DNA from: Diaporthe sp. PMI_573 | Taxonomy: Eukaryota > Ascomycota > Sordariomycetes > Diaporthales > Diaporthaceae | DNA length: 64,000 bases | Reading direction: 5' to 3' | NCBI GenBank assembly: GCA_021399435.1 | Contig: JAJTUP010000021.1 | Span: 310,001-374,000, forward strand | Shown: positions 1-12,168 of the stretch, in pieces | How the letters are laid out: each line of letters starts with the position of its first letter | How positions within the stretch are numbered: position 1 is the first letter of the stretch | The notes under the pieces: generated by a model | The model's database searches: none | Seen by the model: the letters and a program-made list of their open reading frames with translations, nothing else | Told to the model about the DNA's origin: nothing | Position numbers and translations under genes: made by a program

Positions 1-813
1 TGGAAGTGGGAATGCGAACGGGACCAACACGTTCACAATACGGATTGCTTGGAGCGGGAAGAGGTGTGATACCATTGATTTACGGAGTCGGAAAGGTCGC
101 GCACCCAACCACATGCAGCAGCAACAAGGCCGTGCGATGCCTCAAAGCCCTCTCATGCCTCGCTCCTGTCAACATCGCGCGTAGCGGCGACAGACGTTAG
201 CTCGACATCAACTTGATCTATTTAGAAGCTCAATACAAGATTTAAGCTGAGGTCTTGCAAGATCTCATTGCCCCATATCCTCACTATAGCAGCGCCTGTT
301 CTCCATGCTCAATACCCTGGGCCCCCTGCCCCTGACGACAAGATTAAATTCTGAGGCGTGACATTGATCATTGTAATTGTGGGTTTAACATATCACTTGT
401 ATTTACTTATTTCGAAATAAGCTCTTAATTCTTCAACGCAAGCAACTAAGCTTAGATACACAATGTACATGGCCGTAATATGAGCAGCAAACTTGTGTAG
501 TTCATTCACGGTGAGCGAACGACTTCGGGAAGTCGGCATCACGGACGCGATAATTATTTATAGGTAAGATAAGATTGACATTACAGATATCCGATTAACC
601 TTTTTGAAATCATACATACATCATCTTAGATACATGGACGTTAAATCGTAATTGCATACCGTCAAAGCGTTAACACCGACTTCCCCTTCCAGTTCCAAGT
701 CATTTTCCCCCGATAGCCAAGAAATAATCATAGTGTCACAACAATCCCAAAGCGCTTCCGTTATTAAAGAGAATTCCAGAAGGGACAAACCAAAAGGGGC
801 TTGCACGTTTCAT
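1..813. other. Left edge and 3' flank of the LEA-like gene; no firm gene
   Basis: The first 70 bases read on the plus strand as a short charged peptide (22 codons, ending in TGA near base 69). It could be the C-terminus of a gene entering from the left, but the stretch is too short to name. The rest is AT-richer than the neighbouring gene, has no long convincing frame, and probably holds the 3' UTR and terminator of the minus-strand gene ending at 814. Confidence 0.35.
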
Positions 814-3800
814 TTATTTCTTCTTGTCCTTGCCGGTCAGGGCCTTGGTCAGGGAGCCGAGCCCAAGCCCGTCGAGCAGCCTGTTGAGGCCGAGCGTGCC
901 CAGGAGGCCGTCGACGATGCCGCCGAGGCCGAGGCCGCTGAGCAGGCGACCCACGATGCCGAGCACACCCGTGAGCAGGAGGCCGACGGCGGCAATGATC
1001 TGGAAGAGCGGCTCGCCCAGGAGGCCCCACAGGGGGTTGAGCTCCTTCTTTGCGTGGGGCATATCCTCCAGCTTGCGCTTGGCGCCGTCGATGGTCTCGG
1101 TGACGGTGCCGGTGAGCTGTCAGTGTTTGAGTCAGTACATATGTCCCTAATCAAGATTGACTCTAGTGGTGAGGGATCGACTCTTACCTCCTTGATAACC
1201 TCAGCAAGGTGGAACTCCTCGGGAGTGGCCTCGCGAGTGCCGGACTTGTGCTTAGCGTTGGCCTGGATGTGTCCGTCGGGGTCGATGCCGCGGATGATAC
1301 CGTGCGCCTCGCGGAGGATGTTGCTACCCTCCTCGATGAGGGGGCGGACCTCCCTGACGAGCGCCTCCTCGTCGCGCTCGTCCTCGGGCTTGCGCTCCAT
1401 GGCCTCGATCTTAGTGGTGATCATCTTGCAGATGGGCTTGATCTTATCCAGGCATTGCTCGAGGCACATAGCCATCTGAGTCGCGAGCTTCTTGTCCTGC
1501 TCTCTCTGCAGGCGCACTTCCTTCTCCTCCTCAGTCTCGCCAACCTCTTCCTCTTGGGGAATATCGGATAGCAAGTTGACGTGACCGACTGCCTGGCCCT
1601 TGCTGTTGATGACATCGCCGTCATCGTCAATCTCCAGGCCAGAACAGACAAGCGGGTCACCGCTTGTGAGCTTAGCGATTATGTTGCCGTTGGGATCGAC
1701 AACATTACCCTCTTGGTTGACGTGCAGACCAGCGAGGGCGCCCACCTTCTTCTCGACCTCCTCGGGCTCCCAGCGCTCGGCCTTGCCGATGACGTTGCCG
1801 TTGCTGTCGAGGATGTCGCCATCCTGGTCGACAGTACGGCCGGAAAGCTTCTTGGGATCACCCTCCACGAGACGGCCAACGATGTCGCCACCCGGCGTGA
1901 CGACGTGACCTTCCTTGTTGACGGTCAAGCCGCTGAGCTCGGCGAAGATGCCCTCTTTGGAACCCTCACGCTCACCCTCGGTGACAAGGTCCGCATGTCC
2001 GATGACGTCGCCGGACTCGCTAAGAATCTCGCCGTTCTTGTTGCACATGCGACCGATCATCTTGGAAACATCACCGTCGATGACACGGCCGAAAATTACG
2101 CCGGCAGAGTCGACGACGTTGCCGTTCTTGTTGACACGCTTGCCGGCAAGGATGGACTTGTCAACCTCAGCCTCGGGCGCGACCTCCTCTTCTTCCCAGC
2201 GCTCAGCCTTGCCGATGACATTGCCAGCCTTGTCTAAAATCTCACCATCAGGGTCGACGGTCTTGCCCTGGAGGACCTTGATGTCGCCCTCGATGACCTG
2301 ACCGACCTGCTGGCCCTCCCACATGACTTTACCCTTGCCGTCAATGGTGTTGCCCTCAAAGGACTCGAACGGCTTGGACTCCATGAGTTCTTGCAGCTCG
2401 TTGTCGGGGATAGGCTCGGCGCGGCCAATCTCCTTGCCACTGTCGTTCCAGATGATGCCGTTCTCGTCAACCTTCCGGCCGATGAGGTGCGCCATGATGC
2501 CCTGGGTGATGCGGCCGATGGCTTGGCCCTTCTCGTTGACGACGTTGCCCGTCTTATTGACCTTGGCGCCCTTGAGGATGGAGTAGTCGATCTCAGCTTC
2601 GGGCTGCACGGTAGCTGTCGGGTATCCGCTGGCGTAAGTGTATTCCGTCTGCTGGTCATCGGGAATCTGGGCCTCTGAGGCGGCCTGAGTACCCTCGGCG
2701 GCCTGGGTGCCCTCTGCCTGGGTTCCGACCTCTGTCTCCGGAGCTTGGGTGCCCTCGTACTGGGTACCCTCATACTGGGTGGTGCCCTCTTGAAGTTGAG
2801 AGTCTGCCAGGGTACCATCCTGGAGTTGGGATCCCTGGATTTGGGTGCCGTCCGGGAGTTGAGTACCCTCTGGGAGGTCGTTCAGGTTGATTTGAGAAGC
2901 AGTGTACCCTTCAGGAAGCTGAGTGCCCTCAGGGAGTTCGCGAAGTGTACCTTGAGCTTCGGTTTGGCCCTCGGTTTGGCCCTCGGTTTGCTCGTCGCCT
3001 GGTAGTTGTTGGCTGTTATCAGCAGCGTAGGTGACCGAGTCCTCGGGTCGTAGCTCACCGTCAAGTTCGTCACCCTCGGTGGTGAACTGGCTGTCCTCGG
3101 GCTTTGCCGTGGTGGTGGCCTGCTCAGTGATGGCCTGGTCTTCGGTCTCGGCGGGTGTGGCCCCTTCTTCGGTGGTTACCTCCGTACCGGAACCTTGGGT
3201 TTGTGCTTGGGAGTCCTCCGGGAGGGTCAAGTTGGTGCCCGTGTCGCCGATTTGGCTCTGGATCTTGCGGATGGACTCCGGGACCTCGGAATCGTCCTGC
3301 TGGGACTTCTTGCTACCTCCGCCGAACGAGGGAACAATCCTGCTGGCGCCGCTCACGAAGTTGGAGAATCGGGAGCCAGTCTGGGATTGTGCCTTCTGGG
3401 CGTCCTCGCCGGCCTCGCCAGCCTTCTCAGTGGCCTGCTCACCGGCCTGCTCTACAGGCTCGGACATGTCCTTGCCTTCGTCCTCAGGGAGGTCATCCTT
3501 CTTGGACTCGGCAGTCTCCTGCACGTGCTGGACTGCAACATTGGCATCCTCAGAAATGTCGTCTTTGTTGAAGCCATTGGACAAGACACTCGGCTCCTTG
3601 GCGTTCCTGCTGAAGCTGGTGTTACTACCAGGGCCTTTAACTTCGTCATCTTCGTACCTAACTGACTTGTTGGCGGCACTGCCGGCGGCCGATTTGGCGT
3701 CACCGACTTTGGACTGCACTTGAGATTGTGCGTTGTCGCCCTCCTGCAGAACTTCTGGTTCTTGAATGCCCTTGTCTTGGAGTTGTTGTTGGGCTGTGCT

Positions 3801-3893
3801 GGTCGGGGCCTCGGAGCCGTCATCGCCCTTGGAAGACTGCTGCTGCTTGTTCTTGCCCCATGGCCAACCTCCTGGTGGTTGTGTGTCCGCCAT
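814..3893 (-). CDS. LEA-like protein with DUF3659 repeats and hydrophobic C-terminus
   Basis: Two exons, complement(814..1116, 1188..3893), 1002 aa. The 71-bp intron (GTAAGA...ACAG, phase 0) is needed because the single frame otherwise runs into an unrelated tail. Residues 1-430 are disordered and polar, with short EGTQ-type repeats at about 302-405. Residues 436-772 hold about nine DUF3659-like units of roughly 35-40 aa built on V-N-x-x-G-N-V-V-D-x-x-G-x-x-I-G. A charged helical segment follows (785-902). The last exon carries a Gly/Leu-rich hydrophobic stretch (about 938-985) and a Lys-rich end. Proteins of this class are widespread in ascomycetes and often called LEA-domain proteins; their biochemical role is not established. 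The repeat pattern suggests a folded repeat array, and the C-terminus suggests membrane association (inference). The gene at 5397-6527 has related repeats. The start is the first ATG of the frame. Confidence 0.9.
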
Positions 3894-5396
3894 GTCGATT
3901 CTTGAACACGTGAATGAAGAAGTGGTCTAGTGACACTTAAAAAAGCGAGGTGGTGGTGGTGGTGGTGGTGGTGGTGTGATGATATAGCGTTGAGGTGTGG
4001 TGTCTCAGTCAGACAACACGGTAAATTGAGGAAATACGATGAGGGATTAGGGGGAATCTTGTTGGGTATACGATAGTTGATTTGGACCTTTTGTGTCTTC
4101 TCAGCTTTGGATGATGGCAGGGACCAATATGCCAGCCTGGATTTGCTTGCGACGCCAGCTTATATGCGTTCAAACCACCAGTTCGAAGGACCCTGCGTGC
4201 TTCAGCCTACAGCAGGCTGTCGACAGCTTCCAGACCAGGAACGTCATCTGTGGAAGGGGGCTGGAAGGGCTTCTCCAGCCTTACGTCACAGCCACACCCA
4301 TCTCGATCGTGTCTCGTCCCGCCCGGCGGAGGAGATCATCGCATAATGACAGGATGGTGGTGAGAACAGAAGCAGACGAAGCAGGCATCAAGCCACAAGA
4401 GCTAGTCGAGCTCCCCGCGGATGACTTCATCAGACGTGGAGGGGGGCGACTTGTCTCGTGCTGGTGTAATCCTGCAGTGCATGTCACATCTGAAGCCCTG
4501 GACCATCACCCCCAGCCAGGCCCAAACCTGTCAGGGTAGGGGCGGTTACATGTCGAGCATGTCTCAGACGGGGCCTCGTGGATATTGCGTTGGCATACCG
4601 AGGTGAGGTGGACATGGGAGGGTGGGCCAGACGCGTGTAATGCCATTGGCCGGGCTCAGGTAAATTGGAGACGGCGTCCAGCGTGTCATCGCATGCGGCG
4701 AGTGGCAAGAAACAGGTTATTGGCAAAGGTGTGGCTTGTTCTTCCAGTGTCTTCCTGGCGTGTGGCGAAGGACTTACACCAGAATGAAGTCAAGCCAGCC
4801 ACTGGGCATCCTTCCAACAGCCGCAAGTGGCCGCCAGATATGCACTTCGCCCACCAGCATCGTTCGACAGGTACTGATCGACACGACAGCCTTTCCTGCG
4901 ACTTCTGCGTAGGTAAGAGTTCAGACAAGGGTAGCTGCTTGTTGTTGTACGTCATTCGGCCGGCTGGGATGAGCCCTTTCGGTTTGCTTCTTGACGCTGA
5001 GCACCGTATCGGGAACACGCTGCGGATCAGTCGGCTCCCCTCCGACTGCTTGCTCTGGTCTTTGCTTCTGGACTCGCTGTTGATTTCCTGGCCCGGTGCG
5101 TCTGGTCTCTACCACCCTGACCACACAATTCCCGCTTGGGCCACCTGGTCGTTTTGTCGTGCGTTGACCAAGGACGTTCCTAAGCTTCCCCCTCGGAATT
5201 TACGGAATGCCACCTTCAAGATCACCACACAGACCAATATCACCACCCGGGCCACCTTTCGGATTTATTGTCAGATCATCAATTTAGGACAAACCCCGTG
5301 GGGTATTCCATCATACATATTTAGAACTCCTGACGCCGGCTCCCATCTCCATCTATCAACATGTTAAAACGTGAAAATCTCTCAGGTCTTCAACAT
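3894..5396. other. Intergenic region between the two DUF3659 genes
   Basis: About 1.5 kb holding the promoter of the 814-3893 gene and the 3' flank of the 5397-6527 gene. Several AGGGG pentamers occur (near 4047, 4256 and 4438), which match the fungal stress-response element core, but so short a motif has little weight. A plus-strand frame at 4585-5367 is open but begins at TTG and has no recognisable domain, so I treat it as chance. Confidence 0.5.
3949..3975 (+). repeat. (GGT)9 microsatellite
   Basis: Nine perfect GGT units lie 56 bp upstream of the LEA-like start codon, in the probable 5' UTR or core promoter of that minus-strand gene, where the transcript would read ACC repeats. Confidence 0.95.
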
Positions 5397-6527
5397 TTAC
5401 GAGAACACGACTTTGGGTTGTGCTGGCTGCCCACCGCCGTTGAAGACCGTCGGGATACGTATGGTGAGCTGAATGCCCTCAGTTGTTGACTTGACGTCGA
5501 GGAAGATGTCCGAAGGGCTCGGCTTCCTTTCTTCGGGCTCTTTCCTGTGGCTTTGGGCATTTTCGCGGGGACGCGACTCGGACGACGATTCCGCCTGGTC
5601 GCCCGACACAGCTGTCTCGTGGCTTTGTTCTGAACCAGACTGTTTTGAACGCGCCTTGCCCGATTTGCCAGGTTTACTACTACCACCCTCTTGAGCTTTC
5701 TTCCCAAAGCCGGTCTTGTTGTCATGGAATGAACCGACGACGTTCCCTTCCGCATCCAAGATGTTACCGAATGGATCGACTCTTAACCCGCCAGGCCCCT
5801 GACCAGCAGCAGCCATAGCCTTCATGACTTCTGCCAAGTCCCATGTTGGGGGTTGTTGTTTTGACTCCTGCTGTTGGCCCTCGCCAGTTTCCACTTCAGC
5901 CACGTAACCGAGTAGTTCGCCCTCGTCGCCGAGCACATCGCCCCGAGCATTTGATATCGTCCGCCCAACCATAGACGGTAAATCACCCTCGACTCGGCCG
6001 AGCACAGCCCCCTCGTCGTCCAGAATATCTCCAAATTCGTCGATGGTCTTCCCCACCAGATGATCTTTAGGTATTTGGTATATGGGGAGCTTCTTTGGTA
6101 GATCTGGAGATTGGCCATCTTCTGGCGGTGTCGGGTGAGGATTGTGCTCTATGGGGTCGATGGGATTGAGTTTGGGGATGCCCCCAATAGGCGCGACATA
6201 GGCCGGGCTATCTTTGGGTGTCTTTTTTCGCAAACCACCTGGATTCTGGCCCTGTCCCAGCCCAGGAGTGTCATCTGAGAGCTCCTCTACCTCAGGGTCG
6301 TCTTCCTCGTGGACACCCTGTTGAGCGGCGCCTTGGCGATGCGCAGACTGGCGATGAGAGTCGCCGGCATTATCATTGGCGTTACCGCCTGCCGCAGGCG
6401 CAGCAGGCTTGTGGGCGGCGGCGCCGTCGCCGCCAGAGCCGGCACTCTGCTCCATGGGGATCTCGTAGGACCCACGCATGGTTCCCTGATGCGACACTTG
6501 CCCAGTCGATATGGACCGACGGTCCAT
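5397..6527 (-). CDS. Second DUF3659-repeat protein
   Basis: Single exon, 376 aa from the first ATG at 6527; the frame extends slightly upstream but only with a TTG codon. Residues 1-150 are disordered (Gly/Ala/His/Pro-rich). Three DUF3659-like units are visible at about 157-180, 186-212 and 247-268, each with the G-K-T-x-D-x-x-G-D-I-L-D type core seen in the neighbouring 1002-aa protein. A Ser/Lys/Glu-rich linker follows, then a short beta-prone C-terminus (about 343-363). It lacks the hydrophobic Gly/Leu tail of its neighbour. Same strand and 1.5 kb away, so the two look like diverged tandem paralogues, or members of one structural family kept together. No biochemical function can be assigned. 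Confidence 0.85.
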   Translation of the reverse strand: MDRRSISTGQVSHQGTMRGSYEIPMEQSAGSGGDGAAAHKPAAPAAGGNANDNAGDSHRQSAHRQGAAQQGVHEEDDPEVEELSDDTPGLGQGQNPGGLRKKTPKDSPAYVAPIGGIPKLNPIDPIEHNPHPTPPEDGQSPDLPKKLPIYQIPKDHLVGKTIDEFGDILDDEGAVLGRVEGDLPSMVGRTISNARGDVLGDEGELLGYVAEVETGEGQQQESKQQPPTWDLAEVMKAMAAAGQGPGGLRVDPFGNILDAEGNVVGSFHDNKTGFGKKAQEGGSSKPGKSGKARSKQSGSEQSHETAVSGDQAESSSESRPRENAQSHRKEPEERKPSPSDIFLDVKSTTEGIQLTIRIPTVFNGGGQPAQPKVVFS

Positions 6528-9500
6528 CTCACTCCTCAACGTAGACGGCAGGTGCGATGTGCCTTCCGAAGTATGGACAAAGCTTGACTGTGAACTCTAA
6601 ACGAGCTGCCTGCGGCGGTGGGCTCAAGGCGAGAGTTTGTGTCGCGTCAGGCGGCGCTACAGGTGGCGGCGACGCGCTCAGCTTCAGCTCTGGCCAGTCG
6701 ATTACCAGAGCTCCAGAGGTGCAGGCGGAAGAAGCCGCAGCCTACGTCACTTGTGATGGTGGGTGTGGTGGGGAATAGCTGTCCTGGACCAGGTCTTGGT
6801 GTGAAGAAGACAAGGGAGGCTGCAGTTGCAGGATGGCAGGATGCAGTACAAAGGTCGGCGTGAGAGAGTAGTGCGAGTGAGAGAGTCCGGCGCCGTTGAC
6901 GGTGTCCGGAGAACGCAGGAACACAACAAGGGAGCATATGGCTAGAAGGGGGTTTGAGGCGCAAGCAGGGCGAGTGCCGTGGAGAGCGACCCCGCTGTTC
7001 TATCGACACGGCAAGCGTCAAGCCACAGCTCGGAACAGCCATCATGCGGGTGACATCACTTTGACTGTCGTGCATACAGCATCGAAATCGAGGGATCTGA
7101 TTCAGCGACGGGATGCCAGAAACCTGCTTTGGGCCCACAGAAATACACAGATCTGCTCCACACTCGAACTTGAGATGAGGCTAGGGTGGAGTCTAGACTC
7201 GACCGGTGTATGAAGTGTGGCTGTCGCTATGATGCGATGAAGGTGACGGCGCCAAAACGTAACGAAAGCCGTGGCTCGCAGGCATCCCAGGCTCCCTCCA
7301 GCCACACTGGCGACTTTGGATGGCAGCAGACCTCCCGGCCGCCTCGCGATGTTCTGACGGGTTCCCAGGACGGGGACCAGTGCCGAGCATGGACTACAGT
7401 TTCAGCTGCGGCAGACGGTCCCAGGACCAGGAAAGTCGTACATATGGCACTGGGTTGAAAGGTGCTGGTAGGTCGACCGACGGAATTGCATCTACACCTC
7501 AGCAGCCCAGTCATAGCGAATAGGTGGGTGCGCAAACGACTGCAGTGCCAAACAACTAGGCGGCATTTCCTTCCTCCCTAGCCCTCATCCAAGGCCGCCT
7601 GACGGCTGATGCTCGCCTCCTTGGAGCGCCGCTCGTGACTGCCCAGGAGGAGAGAGTGTTCCTGTCTGGTCGCAACGCTCAGACACTGCTGGCGGTTGGT
7701 ACCGGTCGATGCGAAGACGCAACTAATGTGCGAGGCAGACTAGCAGACGACACAACCAAGATTCTCGTCCACCTGGCAGGAGACGGCAGCCGGGGAATGT
7801 TTAATCGAGGATCACATGAATCTGGGTCTCATGGCTCGAGCAGACGTTGAGCGACGATGGAACGGCAGCACTAATGTCTCTCGGCCTTGGAAATCTCGCA
7901 GGGTTGACAAGAAAGATGGGTGAGGGCGTATTATTAGGTTTCGTTGATGAGGGAGACCAGCTGAACGAAGGGCGAAGTTTATATCTCAACACATGTAGGA
8001 TGCATGGTCGGCCATGGGGTTGCCGTCGAGTCAGCGATGCGCCCCAACGATGGAATGCCGGAGCTGTGGCAGCTAGGTAAAAGCCGCCTCGCGGGCGGCA
8101 CGACCTGGCGAGGCCCGGGATTGGACGGCGTGGTCTCATTGAGGAGTCTGCCCAACTCCTCTGGCCAGTCTGGGCTCTAGTGGAAGAGGCTATGAGCTGA
8201 AATCCAACATGTAATGTGCGCGGGGCAGCTGTACCTGCCTTGGTGCAGGAGAGATTGGCGGGCGGGAAGGTGTGCAGGCCAGCGGGTGAGGTTGGCTTGG
8301 AATGGGGTCACCAACCAGCGCTTGGAACCCACACGCTCCATGGCACGCCTGCCAGCTGCTGTAAGACATGCGCCGGCCCAAGCTTTCCAGCATACCTAGT
8401 GCGACTGCGGGTGTGCTACAGGATGGACATCGGTGCAGCCCGCAGACGCCCCCGTCACCCGAGCCCGGGACGCTTCTACATACCACGACCTCCAACATTT
8501 TGGTACGGCGGAAAGCCCTGCCTTCCAACCTATAGGCCACCTTATATGCTTCTAGGGGGGCAGTATTAGCGAGTCTAGGGGCCATGGGCCGTCGTCACGG
8601 TCCGGCTTCTCTTAGCGCCAACCAACCGTCTAGAACCTCTCCCACGTTCCCGTTCCGTGCCCCATCCGCTCTGTTCGCCAAGCAAACCAGCTGCCCGGCC
8701 CAGGCGGCTCGGGGCAGCACGCCACCAGACCGTTTCATGATCGCCTGCTCCCGCTGAACTCTAAAACACAATGACAACCAGAAAAACGAGACGGCTGAGC
8801 CACAGCTTTGTTCTGCTGCTAGCCTCAGCGCCACATAGCACCGCCATCCCGCCCGCCTCGCCACACACCCAGAACACCCCAGGTGATCCTGTCGATCCTG
8901 TTATTATGCATGGCCAGTGCCCGTGGCAATTAACACTCTCCTGCTAATGACGGGCCTTGTGGTCTGGACCATTTGATCAACGGTGACAGCCTTTGGACCG
9001 GGCCATACGCTACTGCGAAGGGCTGGGGACATGCGACAGCAGAGGTAGCATGCGTGCCCACCGATTGGGCGGTCGCGCTGGCCTTGGGGCGATGAACGGA
9101 CGCCTCAAGGCCTCTGGGATGTCAGGATGTCTGATGTCGACGCCTTCGCCAGCTGATCGACACCCTTAACGCGTGGCCCTCCTCATCAAACCGTTACTGT
9201 TTGGTCCCGTTGCTGTTTACTACGACGCTGCTGTCTGCTCCTGGCTCTGCAACAGACTGCCATCCTGCACCGGGACTAGCCCAGACCTCACAGTAGCGCG
9301 CTCCCATGAGATTGGCCCTTTCAAGCTGCGCCGATTCGTGTGAGGCGTGCTTCGGATTTCTCGTACGGAGAATATACTGTGTATGCGTGAAGCCCACCGG
9401 TTTGGTTTGTTACCCTTGAGCACTGCGCTTCCCTGACAAATGACGTTGTTTTGGTGGAGAGCATGCGCCAGCGTGGCTAGACAGAGGGCTTCGTGCGAAA

Positions 9501-11523
9501 GTATACTCGCAAGTGTCTTGTCTAGCTTCTGCGTTGTTCGGTGGCCGGTACCAATGTCCAAGGGGGGACGTTGTGTCGCGAGCCGCCCCGCCGCGCTGTC
9601 ATCAATGTGAGCTTGTTCAGGCTGGAGCAGGTCATCGAACCCAAGGGTCTGCCTGAATCAAGTGAAGGTCAAGAGGCTGAGAGGACGGCAGAACCATGGG
9701 CCAGAGCTCATATATCCAAGAGGTGGCTTGACCAGACGGGGAGGGCTGGTGAGGAGCAATTGCTCCGTGATGTCGCCGGGGCATCCCTGCGCGGGCGCCA
9801 TGGCAGGCTAGGGGTAGGCTGGGCAGGCAGGCTGGGCAGGCTGCCGACGTCGACTGACTGTTCTGAATCATGAGCCTCGCGGGATTGTTGACATTTGATG
9901 AAAATAAACTCGACGTGGGGTTTCCGTCACAAGTCATAACAAAACTTCCCGAGCAAACCGTGCAGTGAGACATGAAATGATCCTCACACAGGCTCGTAGT
10001 TGCACGAGGACTTGCCGCGACGGCGACGATATTCATACCCAGACCATGCAAGGGTGAGCACCGGAACGCCTACGGGAATCTCGACGACCCATTCCCCGCC
10101 GCGCTACTCGAAGACCGCCAGGACCGCTCGACGTTGCACTGATCTGCACATCAAAGGTGGAGAAAGGTACTGTGGTAGCAAGGTCGTGTCAGGGCACCAC
10201 GGCCCAATTGGAGGGCCGGGACCACGAACCATTGGCCGGGACCAGCTCTCTGGAGGCGGCTCGATCACTTTTACTGTGTACTGTGGTACCATGCCGTGGG
10301 ACCAGCGGCTCTGTCCTATTGGACACAAAGGGCCTGACCTCAACTGGTAGCGGTCCCGTCCGCGTCCGGTTTCCCACTGCACATTTTCCTGCGAGGAGGG
10401 AGCAACTCCTTGGTCGGAACAGGCGCAGCAGCAGCGGGGAGGGTGGGGAAGAGTGCAGTGCCGCACATCCTTCTACCGAGACATGTCCGTCGTGTTCAAG
10501 ATGCTTGGGGGATCTGGTGTTGCATCGCGAGGTTTGAGAAGCAAATCAGCATTCCGGACTTCGTGGGCAATCCCATGACTTTCACATGAAGTTGATGCGC
10601 CACCTCAGCGCACCGGACGGGCACCACCCCAGTGGTGATCCCGCAAGATCAGACAACGCGCCACAGCCAAGCCCACGCCAACCTGACAGTTTCGCCTCCC
10701 GCGGTGGCGATTGTGGCGCACCGCGCTGTGGGGAAACTTTGTTCACAGAGATGCTGCAAGCAACCGTCCTTCCCGCCCGCGTAGGGTTTCATCGAGGTAG
10801 ATTGGAGACATCAGGAGCACGGTCTATCCCATCAGTATGACATTTGAGGCGAAGATCTAGAACCTCATACCCTCCAGCACAGGGGCAGATCACCATCACG
10901 ACTCGCACCTTACTCCTGGGATCGACAGGTTGCCGCAATTTTTCTTCTTGTTCCCGAAAGAGGCGAATTTTCAGTACAGTAGATGTGAGAGCAATTACAC
11001 AGTAAAAATGAATTAAACGTTGATAGGTCGTAATCATCCCCCGATGGAGTCTAGGCAAGCTCGTACCCTTTCATGACATGACTCTTGAAGGTCCCCAAAC
11101 CCAAACATGCGCCGGCACCGACTGCGATGACAATGAAAAAAAAAGAAATACAAGAAAAATCCGTAAAATCTCCCGAAAAGGCATGCCTCTGCGTGCGACC
11201 CACACTCTCAGTTCCTAGTATCCCAAAACATTAGTTCCGTGTCGCCTCTCACTTTCTTGTTCGGAGAAGCAGTACATGATTGTGTGGGAAACAGGACGCT
11301 AATCGCTCGGGACCACACTGCGCAGCCAAAACAGAGACTAGCCAAGCAGGGAAAGACGACAACAGTATTGGTACATGTTTTTTTTTGGGGGGGGGGCTGT
11401 CCGTCTTGATCCCTGTACGCCACACAAACACACACTGTCTGGTATTCGAGTTCGGGGGCGCTTTTATGTCTCCCTGTTTCTCGCCTTTAGCTGCCGTCCA
11501 TGGTGCACCATCGTGTTTTTTTT
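6528..11523. other. 5 kb gene-poor interval
   Basis: GC-rich, non-repetitive DNA with no frame longer than about 160 codons and no recognisable domain on either strand. Frames present begin at non-ATG codons or have erratic composition. A short GGCAGGCTGG-type tandem sits at about 9805-9845. The right end (about 11200-11523) probably holds the 3' UTR of the 11524-12168 gene. Confidence 0.5.
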
Positions 11524-12168
11524 TTACGTTGTGTCCCTGCCCGTTCTTTAGATACAGAACAGATGTGGTTACATTGTGGTGGTGGTAGTGAGAAGAGTGT
11601 GTTGCGGTTTCCTTGTAGCAGTACGACAAGAAAAAGAGGGAGCGAAATGAGGCAGGGGGGCTTCTCCGTCCACTTGGAGGTAGGTTTGCAGCCCCTCCCT
11701 CCCTCTCCCCCATGCATGACACCACACAGCTGGGTGGCAAGAAAGCAACAGGGGGTGGATTACGACAGATGATATAAAAAAAAAGATGAGCACATACAGC
11801 AGAGCCAGCTCAAGATCACCATGGATCTTGGCCTTGAGAGTGATTTCGATATCCAGGTTCAAGTCCAGCCTCAACCTCAGCGTGTCTGACTTGCCGCCGC
11901 CGCCGCCTTGTTGTTGTTGTGGCTGCTGCATGGCCTGGTTGGCAACGTTGCCCATTGTGCCGGGGAGGCCACCGCCCATCTGGTTCTGCATGGGCATTTG
12001 TTGCTGCCGTTGCTGCATCTGGTTGTTCTGCTGGCGCGAGCGACGGCTTGACCTCTTCGGGGGCTCATACTGCTCCTCTGAGCCGGAGTCAGACTCGGAC
12101 TCCTCGACCACCTGCTGCTGCTGCTGCTTCTTTTGCCTGCGGGGCTGGCGCTCTTGGGAGGAAGACAT
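11524..12168 (-). CDS. Disordered protein with conserved HGDLELALL C-terminus (copy 1)
   Basis: Proposed exons complement(11524..11536, 11798..12168), 127 aa. The body is low complexity: poly-Gln, an acidic Ser/Asp/Glu patch, then Gln/Met-rich sequence. It ends in a regular alternating beta-like segment (LRLDLNLDIE) followed by KIHGDLELALL. Read straight through, the frame continues into a hydrophobic and His/Thr-rich run with no sign of coding. A GTATGT donor sits exactly after CT of the second Leu codon. Copy 2 at 15238-16388 has GTGAGT at the identical codon position. Splicing to the CAG acceptor before 11536 ends the protein in L-D-T-T, matching L-D-G in copy 2. The donor is well supported; this acceptor is my best choice among several. 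Function unknown; the motif recurs in ascomycete proteins of unknown role (from memory). Confidence 0.75.

Noticed and set aside
652..2237. Plus-strand open frames of 275 and 218 codons
   Set aside because: They are antisense shadows of the DUF3659 gene, arising from its biased codon use, and have no domain of their own.
4585..5367. 260-codon plus-strand frame upstream of the LEA-like gene
   Set aside because: It starts at TTG, has no domain and an irregular composition (Trp, Cys, Arg and His scattered), as expected of chance in GC-rich DNA.
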